Assembly: GCF_020510625.1 (NCBI RefSeq)
Contig: NZ_CP075191.1
Location: 3,635,501 to 3,699,500 of the forward strand
DNA: 64,000 bases
DNA from: Ferribacterium limneticum
GTDB taxonomy: Bacteria > Pseudomonadota > Gammaproteobacteria > Burkholderiales > Rhodocyclaceae
Direction of reading: 5' to 3'
Of this stretch, positions 9,133 to 17,981 are shown piece by piece. Position 1 is the stretch's first letter. Each line of letters starts with the position of its first letter. A program made the translations under genes and the position numbers. The notes under the pieces are model-generated. The model had not been told where the DNA came from and did no database searches. It worked only from the letters and a program-made list of their open reading frames with translations.

Positions 9133-9995
9133 CAGGTTTTCTCTGGGGCGAGGACGGTGTTCAGCATTTCGGTTTCTTTTTTCATCCGCCATTCGACAAT
9201 GGTCTTGGCCACCAGCGTGACGAGCGCCAGCAAGGCAAGGATGGAAGCGGCGGCGAAGGCGCCGATGGCGTTGTATTCGTTGTAGAGGATTTCGACGTGC
9301 AGCGGCAGCGTGTTGGTTTCGCCGCGGATATGGCCGGAAACCACCGACACCGCGCCGAACTCGCCCATCGCCCGGGCATTCGACAGGATCACGCCGTAGA
9401 GCAGGCCCCACTTGATGTTGGGTAGCGTGACGCGCCAGAACATCTGCCAGCCGGAGGCGCCGAGCGACACCGCTGCCTCTTCCTCGTCCTTGCCCTGCGA
9501 CTGCATCAGCGGGATCAGTTCGCGGGCGATGAAGGGAAAGGTGATGAACATGGTCGCGAGGATCATGCCCGGCACGGCGAAGATGATCTTCAAGTCGTGT
9601 TCCGAAAGCCACGGGCCAAATGTCCCTTGGGCGCCGAACAGCAAAATGAAGATCAGGCCGGCAACGACAGGGGATACGGCAAACGGCAGGTCGATCAGCG
9701 TAATCAGCAGGCTCTTGCCCCTGAAATCAAACTTGGCAATCGCCCAGGCCGCCGCCACGCCGAAAACGATATTGAACGGCAAGACGGCCAGCGCGATGAC
9801 CACAGTCAACCAGATCGCCGAGCGGGTTTCCGGCTCCTTCAGCGCCTCGACATAGATCGGTACGCCCTGGGCCAGAGCCTCGACGAAAACCGCCACCAGC
9901 GGCAGGCCGAGGAAAAAGAACAGGAAGCCAAGGCCAACGGTCAGCAGCGAGTAGCGAACCCAGCGCGGCTCCTGCGTTGCCCGAGTCGATTTCAT
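9132..9995 (-). CDS. cysW: Sulfate ABC transporter permease CysW
   Basis: 287 aa integral membrane protein with about six hydrophobic segments and the conserved permease loop [23 protein letters not shown], which docks onto CysA. Typical CysW features include [12 protein letters not shown] near the N-terminus and [20 protein letters not shown]. It pairs with CysT to form the channel for sulfate or thiosulfate. It overlaps cysT by 4 bp upstream and cysA downstream, so translation is probably coupled. Confidence 0.95.
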   Translation of the reverse strand: MKSTRATQEPRWVRYSLLTVGLGFLFFFLGLPLVAVFVEALAQGVPIYVEALKEPETRSAIWLTVVIALAVLPFNIVFGVAAAWAIAKFDFRGKSLLITLIDLPFAVSPVVAGLIFILLFGAQGTFGPWLSEHDLKIIFAVPGMILATMFITFPFIARELIPLMQSQGKDEEEAAVSLGASGWQMFWRVTLPNIKWGLLYGVILSNARAMGEFGAVSVVSGHIRGETNTLPLHVEILYNEYNAIGAFAAASILALLALVTLVAKTIVEWRMKKETEMLNTVLAPEKT

Positions 9996-10867
9996 TGCGT
10001 ACCTCCGCTCGCCTTGGCCGCAGTCACTTCAAGCGGCTCGCTGTTCTTGTGGCGATTGGCCGCCCACCATTGCAGCACATTGACCGCCAGCAGCAGGATG
10101 AAGGACAGGGCCAGCATGACCACGGCCAGCGCCGTTGCGCCGAGCACGTCGTACTGTTCCAGCTTGGAAATGATCAACAGCGGCGTGATTTCCGAAATCA
10201 GCGGCAGGTTGCCGGCGATGAAGATCACCGAGCCGTATTCGCCGACAGCGCGGGCAAAGGCCAGCGCGAAGCCGGTCAGCAGCGCCGGAAAGATGGCCGG
10301 AAAAATGACCTTGACGAAGGTTTGCCAGCGCGACGCGCCAAGCGAAGCCGCGGCCTCCTCGACCTCGGTTTCGATATCCTCGATCACCGGCTGCAGGGTG
10401 CGAACGACGAAAGGCAGCGTGATGAAAGTCAGCGCCACGACGATACCGAGCGGCGTATAGGCGACCTTGATGCCCAGCGGCTCAAGATACTGGCCGAGCC
10501 AGCCGTTGCCGGCATACAAGGTGGCCAGCGTGATACCGGCCACCGCCGTCGGCAGGGCAAAGGGCAGATCGACCAGCGCATCGACAAATCGCTTGCCCGG
10601 GAACGGGTAGCGCACGAGTATCCAGGCCACGATCAGACCGAAGAAAGCGTTGATCGCGGCGGCCAGAAACGAAGCGCCGAAGGTGACGCGAAAGGCCGCC
10701 AACGAGCGCTCACCAAGGGCGATGTCGATGATCTGCCCGAAGCCGAGTTCGGAAGCCTTGAGGACCATGCCGCCCAAGGGCAGCAGGATCAGGATCGAGA
10801 GATAGACCAGTGTGTAGCCCAGCGCCAGACCGAAGCCAGGCAACACACGGTGAGTTTTAGCCGCCAT
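9992..10867 (-). CDS. cysT: Sulfate ABC transporter permease CysT (CysU)
   Basis: 291 aa, six predicted membrane spans, with the EAA loop [23 protein letters not shown] and the CysT-type blocks [18 protein letters not shown] and [18 protein letters not shown]. Forms the membrane channel together with CysW. The gene begins directly after the sbp stop (10868) and ends overlapping cysW by 4 bp. Subfamily identity as CysT rather than CysW follows from gene order and the [13 protein letters not shown] block. Confidence 0.95.
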   Translation of the reverse strand: MAAKTHRVLPGFGLALGYTLVYLSILILLPLGGMVLKASELGFGQIIDIALGERSLAAFRVTFGASFLAAAINAFFGLIVAWILVRYPFPGKRFVDALVDLPFALPTAVAGITLATLYAGNGWLGQYLEPLGIKVAYTPLGIVVALTFITLPFVVRTLQPVIEDIETEVEEAAASLGASRWQTFVKVIFPAIFPALLTGFALAFARAVGEYGSVIFIAGNLPLISEITPLLIISKLEQYDVLGATALAVVMLALSFILLLAVNVLQWWAANRHKNSEPLEVTAAKASGGTQ

Positions 10868-11866
10868 TTACTTGCTTTGGTAAATCTGGTCGAAACTGCC
10901 GCCATCCTTGAAGTGGGCAGCGAAAGCCTTGTTGGCGCCTCCGAAAACTTCATCGACGGTAAAGGTCTTCACCGGCGGGAAGAAGGCAGCGTACTTCTTG
11001 AGCAGCTCGGCATCACGCGGCCGCAGGTAGTTCTGGGCAGCGTTCTCCTGGCCTTCCTTGGACCACAGGTACTCCAGATAGGCCTGCGCCTGCTTGCGGG
11101 TGCCCTTCTTGTCTACCACCTTCTCGACCAGTGCCACCGGGAACTCGGTCTGCATGGTCAGGCTCGGGTACACCACTTCAAATTCGCCCTTGCCGAATTC
11201 CTTGGCGATCATCTCGGCTTCGGATTCGAAAGTGATCAGCACATCGCCCATCTTGCGCTGCATGAAAGTCGTCGTCGCGTCGCGGCCACCGGCGGCGAAC
11301 AGCGGGGCATTCTTCAGCAGTTTGCCGAGGAATTCCTGCGCCTTGGCATCATTGCCGCCCGGCTGCTTGAGCGCCCAGGCCCAGGCCGACAGGTAGGTGT
11401 TGCGGCCGTTGCCGGTGTTTTTCGGGTGGGGAATGATCATCTGGACGCCCGGCGCAGCGATATCGTTCCAGTCCTTGATTGCCTTCGGATTGCCCTTGCG
11501 GACGATGAAGACCATCGTCGAGGTGTAGGGCGAGGCGTTGTTCGGGAGTTTCTTGGCCCAATCCTTGGCGACCAGGCCCTTTTCAGCCAGGAACTCGATG
11601 TCGTTGGCCTGGTTCATGGTCACCACATCGGCTTCCAGACCGTCGGCCACGGCACGCACCTGCTTGGTCGAGCCGGCGTGCGACTGCTTCAGCTCGACGC
11701 TCTCACCCGCCTTGGCCTTCCAGTATTTCTGGAACAGCGGATTGAAATCCTTATAGACGTCACGCGCCACATCATAAGAGGCGTTGAGCAGGGTGGAATC
11801 AGCCAGAGCGGCGCCAGCCACCAGGCTGAGCAGGACGGCAGCGATTGATTTGCGGAACTGGGTCAT
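10868..11866 (-). CDS. sbp: Periplasmic sulfate-binding protein
   Basis: 332 aa. A signal peptide (MTQFRKSIAAVLLSLVAG, cleavage near ALA) is followed by LLNASYDVARDVYKDFNPLF and SHAGSTKQVRAVADGLEADVV, diagnostic of the Sbp/CysP family of periplasmic sulfate or thiosulfate receptors. It captures the anion and delivers it to CysTW. As first gene of the operon it should carry the promoter in the 190-bp region upstream, where an activator such as CysB would be expected; no cysB lies in the window. Sbp rather than CysP is the likelier subtype, but this is not certain. Confidence 0.94.
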   Translation of the reverse strand: MTQFRKSIAAVLLSLVAGAALADSTLLNASYDVARDVYKDFNPLFQKYWKAKAGESVELKQSHAGSTKQVRAVADGLEADVVTMNQANDIEFLAEKGLVAKDWAKKLPNNASPYTSTMVFIVRKGNPKAIKDWNDIAAPGVQMIIPHPKNTGNGRNTYLSAWAWALKQPGGNDAKAQEFLGKLLKNAPLFAAGGRDATTTFMQRKMGDVLITFESEAEMIAKEFGKGEFEVVYPSLTMQTEFPVALVEKVVDKKGTRKQAQAYLEYLWSKEGQENAAQNYLRPRDAELLKKYAAFFPPVKTFTVDEVFGGANKAFAAHFKDGGSFDQIYQSK

Positions 11867-11907
11867 GGTTAAACTCCCTATGCGATGGAGGCGAATCTAT
11901 CCGACCC

Positions 11908-11945
11908 GTTTATAACCACAAAGACGAATTTTGAATTTGTTTATA
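11908..11945. promoter_or_regulatory. AT-rich upstream region of sbp with spaced GTTTATA repeats
   Basis: Between sbp (minus) and the Pal-like gene (plus), 11867-12058 holds no gene. Within it GTTTATA occurs twice (11908-11914 and 11939-11945), 31 bp or about three helical turns apart, in an AT-rich stretch unlike the surrounding DNA. This is a plausible activator or promoter region for the sulfate operon. I cannot match it to a defined CysB site. Confidence 0.35.
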
Positions 11946-12058
11946 TCCGTTTCTACACTCTTCGTACCGGAACATCCGGCGAACAGCCGCGGGGCACTAT
12001 TCGTCAGCCACGCCAGGGGCTATCATTGAACATTCACCACGCAGCCAAAAACTAAACG

Positions 12059-12631
12059 ATGCGCGCCTCCCTGCCTGCCACACTCCTGCTTTCCACCTTG
12101 CTCGCCGCCTGCGCCTCGAAAGGCGACATCCCGCCGAGCAAGCACATCTCGCAAAGCGGCCCGCTCAAGGTTCATCCCGGCCTGCTCGGCCAGCCAGTGC
12201 CACCGGAGCTGCAACAGGAGGTTCGTACCGCAACAACGACCTCGACCGCGGGTACCGCAGAATCCGCGATCAAGATGGACCCGGTCGGCTTGCGCACCCA
12301 GCGCAGCATCTATTTCGACCTGAACAGCGCCGACATCAAGGCCGATCACGATCCGGCCCTGCGTGCCCATGCCCGCTACCTGGCCGAACATCCGAACGCG
12401 CGCGTCCGGATCGAAGGCAATGCCGACGAACGGGGCAGTGCAGACTACAACCGTCGCCTGGGCCTGAAGCGCGCCGAAAACGTGCGCTCCACCATGCTCA
12501 ACAACGGAGCCGCTGAAAAGCAGATCAATATCAAGACACTCGGCGAAGCACGCCCGAAGCTCGCCGGCCACGACGAAACCTCCTGGTCGGAAAACCGTCG
12601 TGCCGATGTGGTGTACGAGCGGGAAGACTAA
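12059..12631 (+). CDS. OmpA-family peptidoglycan-associated lipoprotein (Pal-like)
   Basis: 190 aa. The N-terminal signal ends in the lipobox LLAAC, so the protein should be lipidated and sit in the outer membrane. After a Pro/Ser/Thr-rich linker the C-terminal half (about residues 85-188) is an OmpA/Pal peptidoglycan-binding domain: IYFDLNSADIKADHDP, then RIEGNADERGSADYNRRLGLKRAENV. The NADERGS block and diaminopimelate-binding Asp/Arg positions look intact. It is not with tolQRAB, so it is probably an additional Pal-like envelope lipoprotein. A perfect intrinsic terminator follows. Confidence 0.88.
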   Translation: MRASLPATLLLSTLLAACASKGDIPPSKHISQSGPLKVHPGLLGQPVPPELQQEVRTATTTSTAGTAESAIKMDPVGLRTQRSIYFDLNSADIKADHDPALRAHARYLAEHPNARVRIEGNADERGSADYNRRLGLKRAENVRSTMLNNGAAEKQINIKTLGEARPKLAGHDETSWSENRRADVVYERED

Positions 12632-12672
12632 GCAGAAATCCAAGTAAGTGCGCTTTGCCGGGCGCACCCAGC

Positions 12673-12704
12673 AAAAAGGCCTCGCTACCCAGCGAGGCCT
12701 TTTT
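12673..12704. terminator. Bidirectional intrinsic terminator
   Basis: Perfect 14-bp inverted repeat AAAAAGGCCTCGCT / AGCGAGGCCTTTTT around a 4-nt loop. It has T-runs on both strands and so serves both the Pal-like gene (plus) and the small minus-strand gene that ends at 12726. Confidence 0.92.
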
Positions 12705-12725
12705 CGTTTGGCGCAGCGATGGCTG

Positions 12726-12905
12726 CTACTTCTGATCGCTCAATTCGTGCGAGGGAAGGCTGGCCAGCCACTCGGAAAACGGAATTTCCTGAACCTCCGG
12801 CACACGCCTTTCCACCGACTTCCGGCGCTCCCGCCAGCCATTGGGCGGCCCCACTTCGCAGTCACGGCGATCATCGCCCGAGCGTTTCTCGTTTTGCACA
12901 ACCAT
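12726..12905 (-). CDS. Small Arg-rich conserved hypothetical protein
   Basis: About 59 aa, very basic in the middle: RSGDDRRD, GWRERRKSVERR, then an acidic/aromatic end VPEVQEIPFSEWLASLP. The pattern RRK..ERR.PEV.EI....W is one I associate with a small conserved protein of betaproteobacteria without known function. The ATG at 12905 has a GTG one codon upstream and a GAGG nearby. It ends just before the shared terminator, which supports a real convergent gene. No domain of known function was recognised. Confidence 0.6.
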   Translation of the reverse strand: MVVQNEKRSGDDRRDCEVGPPNGWRERRKSVERRVPEVQEIPFSEWLASLPSHELSDQK

Positions 12906-13068
12906 CACGCACCTCGTCCTTGAATTCGCCCCGGAATCGACGCATTCCGGCCAACTTCAATTTAAGGGATCATGCAGAATCCGTCAGTGAAGTAACTCAC
13001 ACTGAAATAAAAATGCAATCAGACAAGCAAACCTGTCGGGAACGGATTTCAGCGTTCGGTCCCGCCAC

Positions 13069-13989
13069 CTACTGAACCAGCGAGAATTCCCTGGCATCGA
13101 TCCGTTTTTTGTCTTGCAAGCTCGTCGTTCTGACAAAGCGGACCTTGCTGGATAGCCCGGTATTCAGGTCTATGCTTGCACTCAGGTGGTCCTGGATGTT
13201 CAATCCGCTCAACTGCTTCCGCATGTTCTCTTCGTCAATTTTGCTCATCTTGCCTTGCGCCATTTGGGAAATCAGCTGAGCAACTGATTCGGCTTTAACC
13301 GACTGTCGGGTTTCCAGCTGGAAGGCATTTGGACTGCCAGGCAAGCTTGAAATGGTGGTTACACCAGTGGCCTTGAATGGTTCACCGCCAAAGGGGTTGG
13401 ACATTTCCGAGTCGAACCGGACAGGCGTGCGGGCATTCGGGTCTGCGCCAGCCCCGACGAACAGCAGCGGTACGTCCTTGAGCAACACGCCCACAATGAC
13501 CTGCCTGGAACTGAACATTCCCTGCAACTGGCTTTTTGCCTGCTCGGGCAGGCCATCCTTGAGGGAATTCGCGAGCTGGTCGATGAGCTTTCTGACTGCC
13601 GCCTGAACCTCTTCGAAGTTTTGCAGATCCTGAATCTGCCCCTGCTTATCGATGACGACCCTGAATTTGAGCGACTGGACGATTTCCTGGGCATCGTTCA
13701 GGAAGCGCTGAACCTCGGGCCTCTCGGCCGACATCGACAGTTCGCTCTTGCCATATCGCAGCTCCACCAGGAAAGCCTCCTTCGTTGCCTTGAGAACCGT
13801 GAGCGATAGCGGCGTAATCGACCTGGAAGCCTGCTTTCCCGTTGATGACTCGCTTGCTCTCTCGTTGACCGAAAGCCACTGGTAGGTGGCCCCCTCCTGA
13901 AGTCGCAGGCCAAGGGCAACAGGCTCCGCATCAACATGGGTGGCACAAAACACTGCAAAAACAAGTACAGCCTTGGCCAGGTAGCGCAT
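13069..13989 (-). CDS. Exported protein of unknown function (DUF6263-like)
   Basis: 306 aa from the ATG at 13989, chosen because GGAGGGG lies 8 nt upstream; the frame stays open 16 codons further. A signal peptide (MRYLAKAVLVFAVF..., cleavage near VDA) precedes a soluble body with a long alternating beta/alpha pattern, including GQIQDLQNFEEVQAAVRKLID and a C-terminal SKVRFVRTTSLQ. It loosely resembles DUF6263-type periplasmic proteins. It follows the ABC exporter ATPase gene by about 90 bp on the same strand and may be the last gene of that cluster. The function is unknown. Confidence 0.7.
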   Translation of the reverse strand: MRYLAKAVLVFAVFCATHVDAEPVALGLRLQEGATYQWLSVNERASESSTGKQASRSITPLSLTVLKATKEAFLVELRYGKSELSMSAERPEVQRFLNDAQEIVQSLKFRVVIDKQGQIQDLQNFEEVQAAVRKLIDQLANSLKDGLPEQAKSQLQGMFSSRQVIVGVLLKDVPLLFVGAGADPNARTPVRFDSEMSNPFGGEPFKATGVTTISSLPGSPNAFQLETRQSVKAESVAQLISQMAQGKMSKIDEENMRKQLSGLNIQDHLSASIDLNTGLSSKVRFVRTTSLQDKKRIDAREFSLVQ

Positions 13990-14078
13990 TTTTGAAGCCC
14001 CTCCAATCAAGCCGGTGAGCGCCAAATCTACTGCCAACGACAGTCCAGGTGCAAAGAAAAACGTCGGCCTCAGCGAAA

Positions 14079-14783
14079 TCAGCCTAGCGCCTGGCCGGCT
14101 TCCTCGTAGGTTTTGCCATCCCTGATATGGTAAATCCGCTTGAAAGTCGGGATGATTTTCTCGTCGTGCGTCACCACGATGATGGCCGTATTGAACTGCT
14201 GCGCCATCTGGTTGAGGATGCGCACGACACTCAAGGCGCGTTCGCTATCCAAAGGCGCGGTTGGCTCATCGGCCAGAATAACGGGCGGCTGGTTGGCCAA
14301 GGCCCGGGCAATGGCGATGCGTTGCTGTTCCCCGCCCGACAGTTGTGACGGCTGGGCCTTGGCGCGATGCCCTACGTCCAGCGCTTCAAGCAATTCGAGC
14401 GCCCGTTTCCTGGCTTCCACATTTGGCCTACCCGCCAGCATCGGCAGCAGGGCCACGTTGTCGGTGACATCGAGAAATGGAATCAGATAGGGCGCCTGAA
14501 ATACGAAGCCAATCCGGTCACGCCGCAAGGCTCTCAGGTCCGGAATCTTCCAGCCATTGTCGTAGATGACCTCGTCGCCTAGCGTCATTTTGCCGGTAGT
14601 CGGCTCAATCACCGCCCCCAGGCACTTCAACAACGTGCTTTTCCCGGAGCCGGAGGGGCCAATCAAGCCAACCACCTCCCCGGGGGCGACGGTCATGTTC
14701 ACGTCCTTCAAGGCGTCGACTGCGGTATCGCCTTCGCCGTAGCGCTTGCTCAAGCCTTCGATATGAATCCCGAAGCCGTCCAT
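14079..14783 (-). CDS. ABC exporter ATP-binding protein (DevA/MacB-LolD type)
   Basis: About 234 aa. Walker A GPSGSGKSTLLKCLG, signature LSGGEQQRIAIARAL, Walker B VILADEPTAPLD and switch His in IIVVTHDEK are all intact. ATG 14783 is chosen because GGAGG sits 5 nt upstream; the frame extends 24 codons further. The permease gene ends one base upstream (stop at 14785), so translation is coupled. With the neighbouring fusion protein and FtsX-type permease it forms a DevBCA/MacAB-like tripartite exporter. The substrate is unknown; an outer-membrane TolC partner is not encoded here. Confidence 0.9.
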   Translation of the reverse strand: MDGFGIHIEGLSKRYGEGDTAVDALKDVNMTVAPGEVVGLIGPSGSGKSTLLKCLGAVIEPTTGKMTLGDEVIYDNGWKIPDLRALRRDRIGFVFQAPYLIPFLDVTDNVALLPMLAGRPNVEARKRALELLEALDVGHRAKAQPSQLSGGEQQRIAIARALANQPPVILADEPTAPLDSERALSVVRILNQMAQQFNTAIIVVTHDEKIIPTFKRIYHIRDGKTYEEAGQALG

Positions 14784-14784
14784 C

Positions 14785-15978
14785 TCAACCTCCAATGGCC
14801 GTAGCCGGATCAACGCGCAAGGCGGCCCGAATCGCCAGCGTGCTGGCCAGTGCACAAATGACCATCACGACGACAAACCCGCGCGCGGCATCGCCGGGCT
14901 CGAGCAGAACATACTTCGGGAAGAAAGGCGCCCATACGGTGGCCGAAACCTTGCCGACCAGAAAGCCGATGAATCCGAGACCCAGGGCCTGCTGAAGAAT
15001 CATGCCGGCAATGGTCCGGTTGCGCGTGCCGATCAGTTTCAACACGGCAATCTCGCGAATCTTGCCCAGGGTCATCGTGTAAATGATGAAGGCAACGATG
15101 GCCGCACTGACCACCGCGAGAATGACCAGAAACATCGCAATTTGCCTGGCCGAGGTGGCAATCAGCTTGGCGACCAGAATCTCTTCCATTTGAACCCGGG
15201 TGAACGCCTGCAGGTGCTTCCAGCGCCTGACTTCATTCGCCACCGTGTCGGGCTGGCTACCCGGTGAAAGCTGGACCAGCACTGCATTGACGTTTCGATT
15301 CGCATTCTGCGATGCCTGGATGGCTTCGAGCAGCCCGGGAACCCCTGGACGATTCAGCGTCGGGTTGGCCGCTGTTCTTGCCCGCTCATTGAGGATGGCA
15401 TCGTTGTCCTTCAGGAACTGAGCCTCCTGGGCATCCTTCAGCGGAATGAAGACCATGGGGTCGCCGCCGGACGAAACCATGCGTTTGGTCAGGCCGACGA
15501 CCCGATAGTCGTGCCGACGAATTCGAATGCTATCGCCCAACTGGAATCCGGCTTTGACGTCGGCGACGGCCTCGTAATGGTTACGGGTGATGTGGCGGCC
15601 AGCCACCAAGTATCCCGGCTCTCCGGGTTGCCCGGGTTCGAAGCCGACGACCATGGCCCGCACATCGGTATTGTCCAAGCGCACCTGCATGGTCAGGTAC
15701 GTCACGTTGGCGGCACGGGCCACGCCGGGCAGGCCGAGCAAAGAACGGTACACGTCGTCATGGAGGCTCGACGATTCGGCATACGGCCCTTGCGTGTCCT
15801 GCTGCACGACCCACAAGTCTGCACCGCTGTTATTGAGCAGTGCCTTGGCATCATCGACCATGCCGCGATACACCCCGGCCATGGTCAGGGTGACCCCAAT
15901 CAGCAAGCCGAGGCCGATTCCGGTCAGCACGAACTTCGACCAGGAATGCAGGATGTCGCGCCCGGCCAGACTGATCAC
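14785..15978 (-). CDS. FtsX/MacB-like ABC exporter permease (DevC type)
   Basis: 397 aa with one N-terminal membrane span (about residues 15-37), a large periplasmic domain (about 40-265) and three C-terminal spans (about 275-390), the MacB/FtsX plan used in mechanotransmission export. The first span contains FVLTGIGLGLLIGVTLTMAGVYRGM, and DLWVVQQDTQGPYAESS opens the periplasmic domain, as in DevC-type proteins. It overlaps the upstream adaptor gene by 4 bp. The cargo cannot be inferred from the sequence. Confidence 0.88.
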   Translation of the reverse strand: MISLAGRDILHSWSKFVLTGIGLGLLIGVTLTMAGVYRGMVDDAKALLNNSGADLWVVQQDTQGPYAESSSLHDDVYRSLLGLPGVARAANVTYLTMQVRLDNTDVRAMVVGFEPGQPGEPGYLVAGRHITRNHYEAVADVKAGFQLGDSIRIRRHDYRVVGLTKRMVSSGGDPMVFIPLKDAQEAQFLKDNDAILNERARTAANPTLNRPGVPGLLEAIQASQNANRNVNAVLVQLSPGSQPDTVANEVRRWKHLQAFTRVQMEEILVAKLIATSARQIAMFLVILAVVSAAIVAFIIYTMTLGKIREIAVLKLIGTRNRTIAGMILQQALGLGFIGFLVGKVSATVWAPFFPKYVLLEPGDAARGFVVVMVICALASTLAIRAALRVDPATAIGG

Positions 15979-17168
15979 TTGCGTTGTCCCACCAGTTGGT
16001 CGACGACTTTAACGCGCCCGCCTTCAGACAACTCGCGCTCACTGTGCACGATGATTTCGTCACCGGCAGCAATCCCCGCCACCACCTGTACCAAGCCATC
16101 CAGACTGCTGCTGCCGAGTTTGACCGCAACAAAGGCCGGCTTGCCATCGCGCAGCAGCCAGACGCCGGTGCCCTGGGAGGTCTGTTTGATGGCTGCATTG
16201 GGCAAGGTCAGGCCCGATTGATTGGCGACCGTTTGCACCGTCACCTCGGCCATTTCACCAATGCTGAGGCCCGCAGGAATCTGGTCAAAGGAGACCAGGG
16301 CGATGCGCTCTTCGGTCACGCCGTCACTGAGCGGTTCGATCCGGACCACCTTGCCGGCTAACGGCACTCCCGGATTGCTGCGCAGGGCAATGCTGGCGAT
16401 TTGCGCCACCGCCAAGCCGCGGGAGCGCCCCTGATCCAGTCGAACCTTGACCCAGAGACTGGCGGGCTCGACCAATTTGACCACCGACTGGCCGGCAATA
16501 ACCGTCGAGCCCGCTTCAGCATCACGACTGGTCACCACACCGTCAATCGGTGCGACCAGGCGCAGGTTGTTCCTTTGCTGGCGTAAGCCATCCTGATCCG
16601 CCTTCAGGCGAACGAGCTCCTGGCGGGCGCTTTGCAGATTGGCCTCGCTCGCATCGACGGCGGCCTGGGCGGAAGTCAATTCTTGCTGCTTGCTCTCGAC
16701 GGCGCTGGGGCTGACAAAATGTTTATCGCCGAGGTCGCGGTAGCGCCTGGCATTCAAACCGGCTACCGCCTGGCGGGCCAGCACATCCTTGCGCTGTGCC
16801 TCGGCCGCCGAAACCGCGCTGGATGCCCGGGCGGACGCGGCGTCGAGCGAACGAAGCCGTTCATCCAGGTCGACCGGGTCGATCTCTGCCAGCAACTGTC
16901 CAGCCTTGACGCGCTCACCCACATCGACATGGACTGCCTTGACGCGACCCGCCGCCGTGGGGCCAATGAAATAGCTGCGCCGCGCTTCAACAGTGCCAAT
17001 GCCGAACAGCGACGATGACAGGTTGCCGCTTTCAACCCGAGTGATGGTGACCTTGGTAGGCGCCAGCGGGCCAGACCGGGCGACGACAAAACCGAAGCCA
17101 AGCAGAAGCAGCACGGCAAAAACAAGCAGACCAAACTTGCGACTGAGAAGGCTATCGAGCTTTTTCAT
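15975..17168 (-). CDS. HlyD/DevB-type membrane fusion protein
   Basis: 397 aa. One N-terminal membrane anchor (FGLLVFAVLLLLGFGFVV), then the biotinyl-lipoyl half-motif GRVKAVHVDVGERVKAGQLLAEID, a coiled-coil hairpin (about residues 100-205, rich in Ala/Glu/Arg/Lys), the second lipoyl half (LRLVAPIDGVVTSRDAEAGS), and beta-barrel domains. This periplasmic adaptor should link the permease to an outer-membrane duct. It overlaps both the TetR gene upstream (4 bp) and the permease gene downstream (4 bp). Confidence 0.9.
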   Translation of the reverse strand: MKKLDSLLSRKFGLLVFAVLLLLGFGFVVARSGPLAPTKVTITRVESGNLSSSLFGIGTVEARRSYFIGPTAAGRVKAVHVDVGERVKAGQLLAEIDPVDLDERLRSLDAASARASSAVSAAEAQRKDVLARQAVAGLNARRYRDLGDKHFVSPSAVESKQQELTSAQAAVDASEANLQSARQELVRLKADQDGLRQQRNNLRLVAPIDGVVTSRDAEAGSTVIAGQSVVKLVEPASLWVKVRLDQGRSRGLAVAQIASIALRSNPGVPLAGKVVRIEPLSDGVTEERIALVSFDQIPAGLSIGEMAEVTVQTVANQSGLTLPNAAIKQTSQGTGVWLLRDGKPAFVAVKLGSSSLDGLVQVVAGIAAGDEIIVHSERELSEGGRVKVVDQLVGQRK

Positions 17169-17770
17169 GGCTTGGCTCCGAGTCCGGCCAGATAAAGGTT
17201 CAGGACACCGACTGCCTGTTGCTCCATCTGCTCAGTGCTTCCACTGAGCATGGCTTGGATGACCAAGCCCTGGATCGCTCCAAGGAACAAGGCGGCCGCC
17301 GATGGGCAATCGACATCGGCGCGAATCAGCTTGGCCTCCATGGCCGAGGCCAGGGTTTGAGACAAGTTCTGCCGGTAGCGCTGCATGATTTGCTGAACCC
17401 GTTGCTTGACCGGGGACTCGGCGGGTTGCTGTAGCTCGCCAAAGATGAGGCGAGGGGCCCCGGGGTATGCTTTGGCGAAGCCGACATGGGCCATGAACAT
17501 GGCCTTGAGGGCAGCCAGCGCGTCAGGAGAGCGGTCCCTGGCGGCCAGGAGTTCGAGCATCAAATGCACTTCTATCCATTCGACTACGGCCAGACGGATG
17601 GCTTCCTTGCTGGCGAAGTGCCGAAAAAGCGCTCCCTGAGTCAGGCTCATGGCTTTGGCGATGTCCGTGGTCGTGATATCGGCGGGGCAACGCTCAGCCG
17701 ACAAGCGAATCATGGTCGCGATGATTTCGGTCTGGCGAGACTCAGTGGATTGGCGCGGATTAGACGACAT
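17165..17770 (-). CDS. TetR-family transcriptional regulator of the exporter operon
   Basis: 201 aa. The N-terminal 60 residues carry a TetR helix-turn-helix (TDIAKAMSLTQGALFRHFASKEAI). The rest is a helical ligand-binding domain with a TetR_C-like end (FLGAIQGLVIQAMLSG). The gene is first in the operon with the fusion protein, permease and ATPase and overlaps the next gene by 4 bp. A perfect palindrome lies 5 bp upstream of its start, so the protein very probably represses its own operon and is released by an exporter-related ligand. Confidence 0.9.
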   Translation of the reverse strand: MSSNPRQSTESRQTEIIATMIRLSAERCPADITTTDIAKAMSLTQGALFRHFASKEAIRLAVVEWIEVHLMLELLAARDRSPDALAALKAMFMAHVGFAKAYPGAPRLIFGELQQPAESPVKQRVQQIMQRYRQNLSQTLASAMEAKLIRADVDCPSAAALFLGAIQGLVIQAMLSGSTEQMEQQAVGVLNLYLAGLGAKP

Positions 17771-17774
17771 GGCA

Positions 17775-17802
17775 ACTTGTAAGTAATAAATTACTTACAA
17801 GT
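17775..17802. promoter_or_regulatory. TetR operator palindrome
   Basis: Perfect inverted repeat with 13-bp arms ACTTGTAAGTAAT / ATTACTTACAAGT separated by 2 bp, directly upstream of the TetR start codon (17770). Length and symmetry match TetR-family operators. Its position would block transcription or initiation at the exporter promoter. Confidence 0.85.
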
Positions 17803-17981
17803 GTAGACGGTCTAATTCAGATTTGTCTAATATTTCTTGTGCCAATTGCAACTATTTGTTGCTGCGGCATTTTTTCTGAAAATCAGGGCTATAACCATAT
17901 TGAAGGCTTGAAGATGGCATCTAACCGTCTCGGCCTTGGCAGTTGGATTGAGTGACTTGTTGCTTTATTGGGAGAGCCAAA

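Noticed and set aside
7195..9285. Very long open frame on the plus strand opposite hemA and cysA
   Set aside because: Antisense shadow created by strong GC3 codon bias of two certain genes; no ribosome site and no recognisable domain.
9133..9612. Upstream extension of the cysA frame (to 515 aa)
   Set aside because: The added part is the out-of-frame image of cysW; CysA normally starts at [10 protein letters not shown].
9977..11848. Long plus-strand frame opposite cysT and sbp
   Set aside because: Antisense of two well-supported transporter genes; amino-acid composition rich in Arg/Gln/His with no domain.
12023..12667. Minus-strand frame opposite the Pal-like gene
   Set aside because: Shadow of a lipoprotein gene with intact lipobox and OmpA domain.
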